Shown in pieces: positions 5,887 to 11,949 of a DNA stretch of 11,949 nucleotides. Both the position numbers and the translations under genes were made by a program. Location of the stretch: positions 1 to 11,949 of the forward strand of contig CAKSZM010000060.1 in the NCBI GenBank assembly GCA_934525735.1, given 5' to 3'. Within the stretch, counting starts at the first letter, position 1, and each line of letters starts with the position of its first letter. The stretch is from an uncultured Faecalibacterium sp. GTDB lineage: Bacteria; Bacillota; Clostridia; Oscillospirales; Ruminococcaceae. The notes beneath the pieces are model-generated. The model had not been told where the DNA came from. It did not search any database and saw only the letters and a program-made list of their open reading frames with translations.

Positions 5887-7359
5887 TCACTCGTTTGCGG
5901 GGGCACGTTCGTACAGGCGGGTCAGCCCGGCGATGTGCAGCGCCAGCTCCTCGGTAAGGGGAGAAGCGAGCCGCCACTGCCAGTTGGTGCCCTGGGTGCT
6001 GGGGGTGTTGATGCGGGCTTCGCCGCCCAGATGCAGCCAGTCGGCCAGCGGGATGATGGCGGTATCCGACACGCTGGCAAGGCAGGCGCAGATCATGGCT
6101 TCGGTCAGCTCTTCGGGCTTGCAGCGCAGGTAGCGGCAGGCGTAGGCTACATCCTCGGCGCTGGCATTGGTGCGCCAGCCCTCGGTGGTCACGTTGTCGT
6201 GGGTGCCGGTGTATACCACGCTGTTGCGGGGGTAGGTGTGGGGCAGGTAGTTGCCGGACTCGCGGCTGTCAAAGGCAAACTGCATGATCTTCATGCCCGG
6301 GTAGCCGCTTTCGGCCAGCATGGCCTTGACCTCCGGGGTCAGGTAGCCCAGATCCTCGGCGATGATGCCGCCCTCGCCCAGCGCTTCGTGCATGGCGCGG
6401 ATGAAATCGCGGTCGGGGCCTTTTTCCCAGTGGCCGCCCGCCGCCGTTTTGTCCCCGGCGGGGATGGAGTAATAGCTCTCGAAGCCGCGGAAGTGATCGA
6501 TGCGCACCACATCGTAAATGGAGGTGGCGTGCTGTATCCGGCGTTTCCACCAGGCAAAGCCGGCGGCCTTGTGGGCGGGCCAGTCATACAGGGGGTTGCC
6601 CCACAGCTGGCCGTCTGCTGCAAAGGCGTCCGGCGGGCATCCGGCCACCTGGGTCAGATGCATTTCTCCGTCGGTCTGGAACAGCTCCGGGTGGGTCCAC
6701 AGGTCACTGGAATCCGGGCTGACGTAGATGGGGATATCGCCCACCAGACGGACGCCCCTGCCGTTGGCATAAGCCTTCAGGGCGTTCCACTGGGTGTAGA
6801 AGAAAAACTGCACCGCTTTGTAGTAATCCACCGCGTCGGCAAGGCGCTGTTTTGCGGCGGCGATGGCTTCCGGTTTGCGGCAGCGCAGGTCGTCCGGCCA
6901 GTCGGCAAGGCCTGCCTGCCCCTGTTCGGTCTTGACAGCCATAAACAGGGCGTAATCCTCCAGCCAGAAGCTCTGCGCCTCGCAGAAGGCTTCATAGGCG
7001 GGGGAGGGGGCTGCCAGCAGGCGGTCGGCTGCCTTTTTCAGGATCACAGGCCGCTCGTTATACAGTGCGCCGTAGTCGATGGGGCCTACAGGCCGTGCGG
7101 CGGGCACTTCATCGGCTGTCAGCAGACCGTCGGCGGCCAGCAGGCGGTAGTCAATGAAGTAGGGGTTGCCGGCAAAGGCGGAAAAGCTCTGGTAAGGGCT
7201 GTCACCGTAGCCGGTGGGGCCGATGGGCAAAATCTGCCAGTAGGTCTGTTTTGCCTCGGCGAGGAAATCGACAAATGCGAAGGCCTCTTTGCCCAGTGTG
7301 CCGATGCCAAAGGGCCCCGGCAGGCTGAACACGGGCATCAGAATGCCGCTTGCACGCAT
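5887..7359 (-). CDS. malQ: 4-alpha-glucanotransferase (amylomaltase, GH77)
   Basis: The cytoplasmic enzyme transfers maltodextrin segments between alpha-1,4-glucan chains and releases glucose, so that imported maltose and short maltodextrins can be processed. The 490-residue length is normal for GH77. Landmarks are 'YWQILPIGPTGYGDSPYQ' (40-57, family signature), 'DIPIYVSPDSSDLW' (208-221), the nucleophile D288 in RIDHFRGFE, the acid/base E335 in IAEDLG, and the third acidic residue D388 in GTHDN. All three catalytic carboxylates are present. The ATG at 7357-7359 has AAGGAGG 8 nt upstream, and this SD overlaps the TAA of the upstream permease 13 nt away. It is the last gene of the operon. No maltodextrin phosphorylase, amylase or glucokinase is adjacent, so further breakdown must be encoded elsewhere. 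Confidence 0.95.
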   Translation of the reverse strand: MRASGILMPVFSLPGPFGIGTLGKEAFAFVDFLAEAKQTYWQILPIGPTGYGDSPYQSFSAFAGNPYFIDYRLLAADGLLTADEVPAARPVGPIDYGALYNERPVILKKAADRLLAAPSPAYEAFCEAQSFWLEDYALFMAVKTEQGQAGLADWPDDLRCRKPEAIAAAKQRLADAVDYYKAVQFFFYTQWNALKAYANGRGVRLVGDIPIYVSPDSSDLWTHPELFQTDGEMHLTQVAGCPPDAFAADGQLWGNPLYDWPAHKAAGFAWWKRRIQHATSIYDVVRIDHFRGFESYYSIPAGDKTAAGGHWEKGPDRDFIRAMHEALGEGGIIAEDLGYLTPEVKAMLAESGYPGMKIMQFAFDSRESGNYLPHTYPRNSVVYTGTHDNVTTEGWRTNASAEDVAYACRYLRCKPEELTEAMICACLASVSDTAIIPLADWLHLGGEARINTPSTQGTNWQWRLASPLTEELALHIAGLTRLYERAPANE

Positions 7360-7372
7360 GGTGCGCACCTCC

Positions 7373-8215
7373 TTAGCCCTTGACAGCACCTGCCACAACG
7401 CCCTCGATGATGTACTTCTGGCAGGTCATGTACAGGATGATGATGGGGATGATGGCAATGATGATGCAGGCCATCATGGGGGCCAGCTCCACACGACCGT
7501 AGCCACCGCGGAAGTATTGGATGGCCATGGGGATGGTGCGGTACTTCTTGATGTCCAGAACCAGGGTGGGCAGCAGGTAGTCGTTCCACACCCACATGGT
7601 TTCCAGAATGGCGGTGGAGATCATGGTGGGCTTGAGGATGGGGAACACGATCTTGAAGAAGATCTGGATGGGGTTGCAGCCGTCGATCATGGCGGCTTCC
7701 TCGATCTCCATGGGCACGCTCTTCATGAAGCCGGTGAACATGAACACGGCCAGACCGGCACCAAAGCCCAGGTAGATGATGCAGATGTTCCACGGGGTGT
7801 TCAGCTTGAGCTGGTCTGCAGTCTTAGACAGGGTGAACATGACCATCTGGAAGGGCACGACCATGGAGAACACGATCAGCAGGTTCATGAACTTGCTCAG
7901 CTTGTTGTTCACGCGGGTGAGGTACCAGCCGGTCATGGAGCAGCACAGCAGGATCAGCACGACGCTGGAAATGGTGATGACCAGGCTGTAGCCCAGGCTG
8001 GACAGAAAGCCCATCTTGGTCACGCCGTAGATGTAGTTGGAAAGACCGGCAAAGGTCTCTTTCGTGGGCAGCTGGAACACCGTGGAAGTGGTGAAAGTGC
8101 CTTCTTTTTTCAGACTGTTCAGCAGGATCAGCACGATGGGGTAGATCCACAGCAGGCACAGCACACTCATGATGACGGTGAGGACGTTATCCCACATCTT
8201 TTTCTGTTTAGGCAT
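7373..8215 (-). CDS. malG: Carbohydrate ABC transporter permease, MalG-like
   Basis: A 280-residue inner-membrane protein of the CUT1 sugar transporter class. Hydrophobic segments suggest six membrane helices, roughly at 11-33, 74-96, 108-129, 143-164, 198-218 and 247-267. The EAA loop that docks on the ATPase is visible as EEAAMIDGCNPIQIFFKIVF (172-191), followed by PILKP. The C-terminus 'IIEGVVAGAVKG' is typical of MalG-type permeases. The frame extends upstream to 8320, but the ATG at 8213-8215 is chosen because it overlaps the stop codon of the other permease (TAATG) and has GGAGG 10 nt before it. It forms a heterodimeric channel with the MalF-like protein. The substrate is assigned from the neighbouring malQ and the operon layout. 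Confidence 0.92.
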   Translation of the reverse strand: MPKQKKMWDNVLTVIMSVLCLLWIYPIVLILLNSLKKEGTFTTSTVFQLPTKETFAGLSNYIYGVTKMGFLSSLGYSLVITISSVVLILLCCSMTGWYLTRVNNKLSKFMNLLIVFSMVVPFQMVMFTLSKTADQLKLNTPWNICIIYLGFGAGLAVFMFTGFMKSVPMEIEEAAMIDGCNPIQIFFKIVFPILKPTMISTAILETMWVWNDYLLPTLVLDIKKYRTIPMAIQYFRGGYGRVELAPMMACIIIAIIPIIILYMTCQKYIIEGVVAGAVKG

Positions 8216-9066
8216 TACTGCTGCACCTCCTTGGAACGGGTAAAGTGGAGCTGGATGAGCGAGATGACCACAACGATCAGGAAGAACACCACAGCCTTTG
8301 CCTGACCAATGCCCTTCCACTGGGCACCGGAGCGGCCGTAGAAGGTGTTGTAGATGTTCAGAGCCAGCATTTCACTGGCGTTGGCGGGTTCACCGGCGGT
8401 CAAGGCCACGTTCTGGTCGAACAGCTTGAAGCTGTTGGTCAGGGTGAGGAAGGTGCAGATGGTCACGCTGGGCATGACCATGGGGATCTTGATCTTGAAC
8501 AGGATCTCGCGGTCGTTGGCGCCGTCGATCTTGGCGGCCTCGATCAGGTCGCCAGGCACGCTCTGCAGGCCGGCCACGTAGATGATCATCATGTAGCCGA
8601 TCTGCTGCCAGCACATCAGGATGACCAGACCGATAAAACCGGCCTTGGCATCCAGCGCCAGCAGGGGCTTCTGCAGGTTTGCCAGAACGCCGTTGAGCAG
8701 GATTTGCCAGATGTAGCCCAGCAGGATGCCGCCGATCAGGTTGGGCATGAAGTAGACGGTACGGAAGAGGTTGGTGCCCTTGATGCCGCGGGTGAGCACC
8801 AGCGCGATGGCAAAGGCACACACGTTGATGAGCACGGTGGACACCACGGTGAACGCGGCGGTAAAGCCGAATGCGTGCAGGAAGGTGGAATCCTGGAACA
8901 CGGAAATGTAGTTCTGAATGCCCACAAAGGTGGTCTTGCTCACAGTGGTGAACCGCTGGAACGAAAGGTAAGTACCCCAGATAAAGGGCCAGATGAAGCC
9001 GATGATGAACGCGAGCAGCGTGGGCAGCACGAACACCGGCCAGTATTTACTGATGGCTTTTTGCAT
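8215..9066 (-). CDS. malF: Carbohydrate ABC transporter permease, MalF-like
   Basis: A 283-residue inner-membrane protein with about six hydrophobic helices, roughly at 9-31, 67-92, 105-127, 143-166, 199-217 and 256-274. The EAA loop is 'IEAAKIDGANDREILFKIKIP' region 175-195. It is short compared with E. coli MalF (514 aa), lacking that protein's large periplasmic loop and extra N-terminal helices, as is usual for Gram-positive sugar permeases. The ATG at 9064-9066 has AGGAGG 6 nt upstream. Its stop overlaps the start of the MalG-like gene, so the two are translated together. It lies 105 nt behind the binding-protein gene, with a strong hairpin in the gap that should reduce its transcription relative to that gene. 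No ATPase gene is present nearby. Confidence 0.92.
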   Translation of the reverse strand: MQKAISKYWPVFVLPTLLAFIIGFIWPFIWGTYLSFQRFTTVSKTTFVGIQNYISVFQDSTFLHAFGFTAAFTVVSTVLINVCAFAIALVLTRGIKGTNLFRTVYFMPNLIGGILLGYIWQILLNGVLANLQKPLLALDAKAGFIGLVILMCWQQIGYMMIIYVAGLQSVPGDLIEAAKIDGANDREILFKIKIPMVMPSVTICTFLTLTNSFKLFDQNVALTAGEPANASEMLALNIYNTFYGRSGAQWKGIGQAKAVVFFLIVVVISLIQLHFTRSKEVQQ

Positions 9067-9092
9067 GATGTACCTCCTGTAGTGGAGTGATT

Positions 9093-9137
9093 GACAAAAA
9101 AGAAAGGGAGGCGGGCGAACAGTTTCGCCTGCCTCCC
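9093..9137 (-). terminator. Hairpin with T-tract between binding protein and permeases (partial terminator)
   Basis: A 14-bp stem with one mismatch (9106-9119 with 9124-9137, 4-nt loop) is followed on the minus strand by TTTCTTTTTTG. It begins about 34 nt after the malE stop and ends about 26 nt before malF. I see no promoter between it and malF, so read-through must occur. Such hairpins commonly raise binding protein over permease levels and protect the upstream mRNA. Confidence 0.85.
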
Positions 9138-9171
9138 CGTTCAGTTCTCAGGATGAATGCCGCTTGGAAGC

Positions 9172-10515
9172 TTAGCCGTTTGCCAGCTTGTACTCCTTGG
9201 CCCAGCCATCGACGAAGGCGGTGGTAACATCGTCCCAGCTGCCGGTGCCTGCTGCGTAAGCGGTCAGAGCAGAACCAACGCCGTTCTTCCACTCCTCGGA
9301 AGGCATGGTGGAGAAGCACCAGTCAACGCTCACTTTGCCGTCGGCAACATACTGGTTTGCGATGCCGATCAGCGGGTTGGTGGAGTCCTTGGCAGCCTTG
9401 AAGGGGATGACGAAGCCCATGTCATCGGCCATGGCGCTGGTGCCCTCGTCGGAGGTGACGCACCAGTACAGGAAGTCCAGAGTAGCCTGAATGTCGGCAT
9501 CAGAAGAGGTGTTGTTCACGCACCAGAAGTTCTCGGAACCGGTGCACAGACCCTGATTCTCTTCGCCCTCAGCGCCGATGTAGATGGGCAGCATACCGAG
9601 GTTCTCGTCGCCCAGGCTGGAGATATCGCCGTATGCCCAAGTGCCGTTCTGATAGAACACAGCCTTCTTGTCCACAAACTCAGCCACAGCGTCGTTGCCG
9701 GTCTTGGAAGCCAGCAGGGTGGGGTCGCAGGTAGAGTCGGTGATGTACAGGTCCCAGATCTGCTTGTAGTTGTCCAGATAGGTGCCCTTGATGGCGTCGG
9801 TGGAGCTGATGCCGTCTGCCTTGTACTCATAGTAGATGGGCAGGTTTGCCAGATGGGTCTTGAAACGCCAGTCAGAAGAACTGTCCATACCGGCAGAGGT
9901 GAAAGCGCCGTCCACGCCCAGCTCAGCCTTGCGGGCCTGGATGTCGTCAGCGACCTTCTTCAGGTCTGCGAAGCCCTTGATGTCCTCCTGCTTGTAGCCG
10001 GCGGCGGTCAGCAGCTCCTTGTTGTAGATGATGCCGTAGGTCTCAATGACGTATGCAATGCTGGTAACAGCGTCGCCGTCCTTCAGTGCGAAGGAATCGC
10101 TGGTCAGCTCGCCGTACAGCGGGGTGCCGGACAGGTCGTAGCAGTAATCCTTCCAGTTTGCCAGACCCACAGGGCCGTTCACCTGGAACAGGGTGGGAGC
10201 CTCGCTCTTCTCCATCTCGCTCATCAGGGTGGTCTCGTACTGGCCGGAAGCAGCGGTCACAACGGTCACGGGCACGCCGGTCTCCTTGGTGTACTCAGCG
10301 GCCAGATCCTGCCAAGCCTGATCCTGCTCGGGCTTGAAGTTCAGGTAGTAGACCTTGCCGTCTGCCTTTGCAGCGGTGCTGGAAGCAGCGGTAGAACCGG
10401 CAGCAGAGGAAGCGGTGGTGCTGCTGGAAGAGCCGCCGCAGGCAGCCAGACCCAGAGCAGCGGCAGAAACGCCGGCAGCCTTCAGGAAGTTACGACGAGT
10501 GATCATCTTTTTCAT
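9172..10515 (-). CDS. malE: Sugar ABC transporter substrate-binding lipoprotein, probably maltodextrin
   Basis: An extracellular binding protein of 447 residues, family 1 (MalE-like). The N-terminus has a lipoprotein signal: twin arginines in ITRRNFLKAAG (5-15), an Ala-rich hydrophobic stretch, and the lipobox LAAC with lipidated C26. A Ser/Thr/Ala-rich linker runs to about residue 51, followed by the mature domain starting KVYYLNFKPEQDQAWQDLA. 'TYGIIYNKELLTAAGY' and 'VDKKAVFYQNGTWAY' are typical of this family. The mature part contains six cysteines. The ATG at 10513-10515 has AAGGAG 8 nt upstream. The gene lies 74 nt behind the LacI-type regulator and ahead of the two permeases and malQ. 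Maltose or maltodextrin is inferred from malQ; other alpha-glucosides are possible. Confidence 0.9.
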   Translation of the reverse strand: MKKMITRRNFLKAAGVSAAALGLAACGGSSSSTTASSAAGSTAASSTAAKADGKVYYLNFKPEQDQAWQDLAAEYTKETGVPVTVVTAASGQYETTLMSEMEKSEAPTLFQVNGPVGLANWKDYCYDLSGTPLYGELTSDSFALKDGDAVTSIAYVIETYGIIYNKELLTAAGYKQEDIKGFADLKKVADDIQARKAELGVDGAFTSAGMDSSSDWRFKTHLANLPIYYEYKADGISSTDAIKGTYLDNYKQIWDLYITDSTCDPTLLASKTGNDAVAEFVDKKAVFYQNGTWAYGDISSLGDENLGMLPIYIGAEGEENQGLCTGSENFWCVNNTSSDADIQATLDFLYWCVTSDEGTSAMADDMGFVIPFKAAKDSTNPLIGIANQYVADGKVSVDWCFSTMPSEEWKNGVGSALTAYAAGTGSWDDVTTAFVDGWAKEYKLANG

Positions 10516-10557
10516 AATAAGTTCTCCTTCTTATTAAAATTATTGATCAACTATATA

Positions 10558-10579
10558 CTCTCCGTCCCATGACGGAGGG
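10558..10579. repeat. Short inverted repeat between lacI-type gene and malE
   Basis: CTCCGTC (10560-10566) and GACGGAG (10571-10577) form a perfect 7-bp stem with a 4-nt loop. Neither strand has a U-tract directly after it, so it is not a standard terminator. On the minus strand it is followed by AGTATATAG, a possible weak -10. It could be an RNA-processing hairpin or an operator; the role is unknown. Confidence 0.4.
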
Positions 10580-10589
10580 AAAACAAAAT

Positions 10590-11597
10590 TTAAATTGCCC
10601 TTACGCTTTCGCCCTGCTGCAATTCGGGTTTCAGGGTCACGGTCTGGGCAGGGGTGCCGTGCTCGATCTGCTTGACCAGAAGCTCGATGCTCTGCAATGC
10701 GATCTGTTCGCTGGGCTGTACGATGGTGGTCATCACGGGCACGCAGTAACGGGACATCGTGATGCCGTCAAAGCCGATCACCGAAACGTCCTCCGGCACC
10801 CGGAGCCCGGCGCTCACCAGCGCCCGGATGGCGCCAAACGCGATCACATCGCTCATGGCGAACAGGGCGGTGAACTCGGCCCGGCGGGCCAGCAGACTGT
10901 TCATGGCGTGGTAAGCGGACTCGAAATCGTAGTTGGACAGGCCATAGAGCTTGTCATCGAACCGGATGCCCGCATCCTCCATGGCCTGCTGCGCACCCTG
11001 ACGGCGCATCATGCTGGGGTAGCTCGTGGCCGAGCCGCCCAGCACAGCAATCTTGCGGTGGCCCTGCTGGATGAGGTAGGACACTGCCTGATAGGCGGCT
11101 GCCCGGTCGTCCACGCCCACCATGGACAGGTTGGGAAAGTCCAGCTTGTCCGACACCAGCGTGGCCAGAACCGAGGGCACATTGATGTTGGCAAAGCCCT
11201 TTTGGAAGTTGGCAACGCTGCCGCCCAGAAAGATCATGCCTTTGGGCTTGATCTCCCGCAAAATCTTTTCGGCGGCGTCGATCTCGTTGGCGTTCTCGTC
11301 CAGATAGGAGACGATGCCGTTGTACCCGTAAAGGGTGGCGGCCCGCTGCAGCTGCACAAGAAAGTCGGAGAAGAAAATGTTGCGAGTGCCTTTGACCACG
11401 AACACCAGGCTGCGCGACTGCTGGATCTTGAGCTGCCGTGCGTTGGTGTTGGGCACAAAGCCTGCTTCCCGCATTACTTTCAGGACTCGTTCCTTGGTCT
11501 CCGGCCGGACATCCGGGCGATCGTTGATCACACGGGAGATCGTGCTGACGGAACAGCTGCTGATCCGTGCGATATCTTTGATCGTCATGTTGCCCAT
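10590..11597 (-). CDS. LacI-family transcriptional regulator of the maltodextrin operon
   Basis: A 335-residue regulator of normal LacI-family length. The N-terminal helix-turn-helix is 'TIKDIARISSCSVSTISRVIN' region (5-25), followed by the hinge helix 'NTNARQLK' (50-57) and a periplasmic-binding-protein-like sugar-sensing domain from about residue 61, including 'GHRKIAVLGG' (179-188) and 'PEDVSVIGFDGI' (268-279). The chosen ATG (11595-11597) has a GAGGG sequence about 9 nt before it; a second ATG three codons in lacks a good SD. It heads a same-strand series with binding protein, permeases and malQ, so it is probably a MalR-type repressor released by a maltodextrin-related sugar. Palindromes of the AACGTT type at its own promoter indicate autoregulation. 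A CcpA role is unlikely given its operon position, but not excluded. Confidence 0.9.
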   Translation of the reverse strand: MGNMTIKDIARISSCSVSTISRVINDRPDVRPETKERVLKVMREAGFVPNTNARQLKIQQSRSLVFVVKGTRNIFFSDFLVQLQRAATLYGYNGIVSYLDENANEIDAAEKILREIKPKGMIFLGGSVANFQKGFANINVPSVLATLVSDKLDFPNLSMVGVDDRAAAYQAVSYLIQQGHRKIAVLGGSATSYPSMMRRQGAQQAMEDAGIRFDDKLYGLSNYDFESAYHAMNSLLARRAEFTALFAMSDVIAFGAIRALVSAGLRVPEDVSVIGFDGITMSRYCVPVMTTIVQPSEQIALQSIELLVKQIEHGTPAQTVTLKPELQQGESVRAI

Positions 11598-11629
11598 TGC
11601 CGGAATCCCTCATCTCTGAAAGAACTATC

Positions 11630-11653
11630 GGAAACGTTGTCGGGAACGTTTCC
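11630..11653. promoter_or_regulatory. Tandem LacI-type operators at the regulator's transcription start
   Basis: GGAAACGTT (11630-11638) and AACGTTTCC (11645-11653) are perfect 9-bp complementary arms with a 6-nt spacer. Read another way, two 12-bp near-palindromes with AACGTT centres abut (11630-11641 and 11642-11653). The block lies just downstream of the -10 box, covering the start of transcription, where a bound LacI protein would repress. Confidence 0.8.
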
Positions 11654-11662
11654 AGTGGCTAT

Positions 11663-11691
11663 AGTATGGCACATTCTGTACAAAAAATCAA
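11663..11691 (-). promoter_or_regulatory. Predicted promoter of the lacI-type regulator and maltodextrin operon
   Basis: On the minus strand, TTGATT (11686-11691) is 17 nt from CATACT (11663-11668), which is preceded by TGC (extended -10). Transcription would start at about 11656, immediately ahead of the tandem operators. Confidence 0.65.
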
Positions 11692-11712
11692 GAATGAAAA
11701 AACAGTTTCGTG

Positions 11713-11751
11713 CAATCTGTACATGCTCCCGACCTGTTTTTGTGCAGATTG
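11713..11751. repeat. Inverted repeat upstream of the regulator promoter
   Basis: CAATCTG (11713-11719) and CAGATTG (11745-11751) are perfect 7-bp arms with a 25-nt spacer. They lie about 20-60 bp upstream of the -35 box. This may be a binding site for another regulator; no family can be named. Confidence 0.35.
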
Positions 11752-11789
11752 ATTTGCCTGCAAAGCAAAATACACCGGATGTCCCGCAA

Positions 11790-11801
11790 GTTCCCGGGAA
11801 C
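11790..11801. promoter_or_regulatory. Perfect 12-bp palindrome GTTCCCGGGAAC
   Basis: This palindrome shares the GGGAAC half-site with the operator at 11642-11653 but lacks the spaced AACGTT centre. It may be an auxiliary site of the same regulator or belong to a gene to the right. Confidence 0.35.
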
Positions 11802-11845
11802 AGTCAGAAGCTACCGGAAAAACCGTACCGCTTTGTAACTTTTTG

Positions 11846-11859
11846 CGGGAGCGTTCCCG
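11846..11859. promoter_or_regulatory. Distal LacI-type operator-like palindrome
   Basis: CGGGAGCGTTCCCG is a 14-bp palindrome with one mismatch and a central CG, like the proximal operators. It lies about 200 bp upstream of them, a distance compatible with looping by a LacI-family protein, or with control of a gene to the right. Confidence 0.5.
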
Positions 11860-11949
11860 GTTGAAAGAGGGGAAAAATCAGCGGCAAAACGCAGTTGACA
11901 TTGCAAAGAACGTACACTTACAGCATCGGTTGGTGTATCAGGTCTGTGA

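Larger units (their letters stand above)
11598..11949. other. Intergenic control region with no supportable gene
   Basis: These 352 bases hold the promoter and operators of the lacI-type gene and several further palindromes. The plus-strand frame that crosses this region is the antisense shadow of the regulator and has no SD sequence. A perfect TTGACA at 11895-11900 points right, but the best -10 at the correct spacing (TTACAG, 11918-11923) is weak, so a rightward gene beyond the window is possible but not shown. Confidence 0.6.

Noticed and set aside
5878..7383. Long plus-strand open frame opposite malQ
   Set aside because: The opposite strand encodes a full GH77 enzyme with all catalytic residues; the plus-strand translation has no recognisable domain.
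7289..9090. Plus-strand frames rich in His, Asp and Gly opposite the permeases
   Set aside because: The composition results from reading membrane-protein codons in antisense; they are not real metal-binding proteins.
10558..10579. Hairpin after the LacI-type gene as a terminator
   Set aside because: The stem is short (7 bp) and no T-tract follows on either strand, so I recorded it only as an inverted repeat.
9157..11864. Two long plus-strand open frames opposite malE and the LacI-type gene
   Set aside because: Both are mirror frames of well-supported genes and lack plausible start signals.
1..11949. tRNA, rRNA, CRISPR array, riboswitch or complete insertion sequence
   Set aside because: I saw no cloverleaf-like gene, no regularly spaced repeats, no transposase coding and no known riboswitch core in the intergenic gaps.

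Overview
The window looks like a chromosomal stretch from a high-GC gut Clostridia, most likely Faecalibacterium or a close Oscillospiraceae relative. The basis is the GC-rich metabolic genes (up to about 70% GC), strong AGGAGG-type ribosome binding sites, and a pair of small double-glycine-leader proteins. One of these has a leader very like that of MAM, the 'microbial anti-inflammatory molecule' of Faecalibacterium prausnitzii. The species is inferred, not proven.

Left end (1-680): the first 163 codons of a type I restriction-modification methylase subunit (HsdM) run off the left edge on the minus strand, behind a recognisable promoter. This is probably the edge of an accessory or mobile region. 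It abuts the 3' end of an RlmD/RumA-type 23S rRNA uracil-5-methyltransferase gene (681-2330, minus). The last ~94 codons of that gene (about 681-965) are much lower in GC than the enzyme body and form an extra C-terminal domain, which suggests that an inserted element replaced the end of the gene. The methyltransferase is translationally linked to an upstream AraC-family regulator (2343-3209, minus).

Centre (3210-5890): the araC gene is divergent from a galactokinase gene (3418-4713, plus). Both have clear promoters, and a perfect inverted repeat straddles the araC -10 box. A near-perfectly symmetrical bidirectional terminator (4716-4753) separates galK from a convergent two-gene operon (4771-5606, minus). 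This operon encodes a MAM-like 155-residue protein and a 107-residue partner, both with the same type of GG leader. It has its own promoter and no exporter, protease or immunity gene in view. It is the most interesting part of the window.

Right half (5811-11949): a minus-strand maltodextrin-type operon in the order lacI-family regulator, lipoprotein binding protein, two permeases, 4-alpha-glucanotransferase (GH77). The permease and malQ genes are separated by stop/start overlap or by 13 nt, with SD sequences embedded in the preceding stop codon region. A strong hairpin with a T-tract between the binding protein and the permeases probably sets their expression ratio. The operon ends in a terminator at 5811-5861. 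The regulator's promoter carries two abutting LacI-type operators at the transcription start and more palindromes further upstream, so the operon is probably autoregulated from that one point. No ATPase is encoded; a shared one (MsmK-like) elsewhere is expected. The last ~350 bases contain regulatory palindromes but no gene that I can support.
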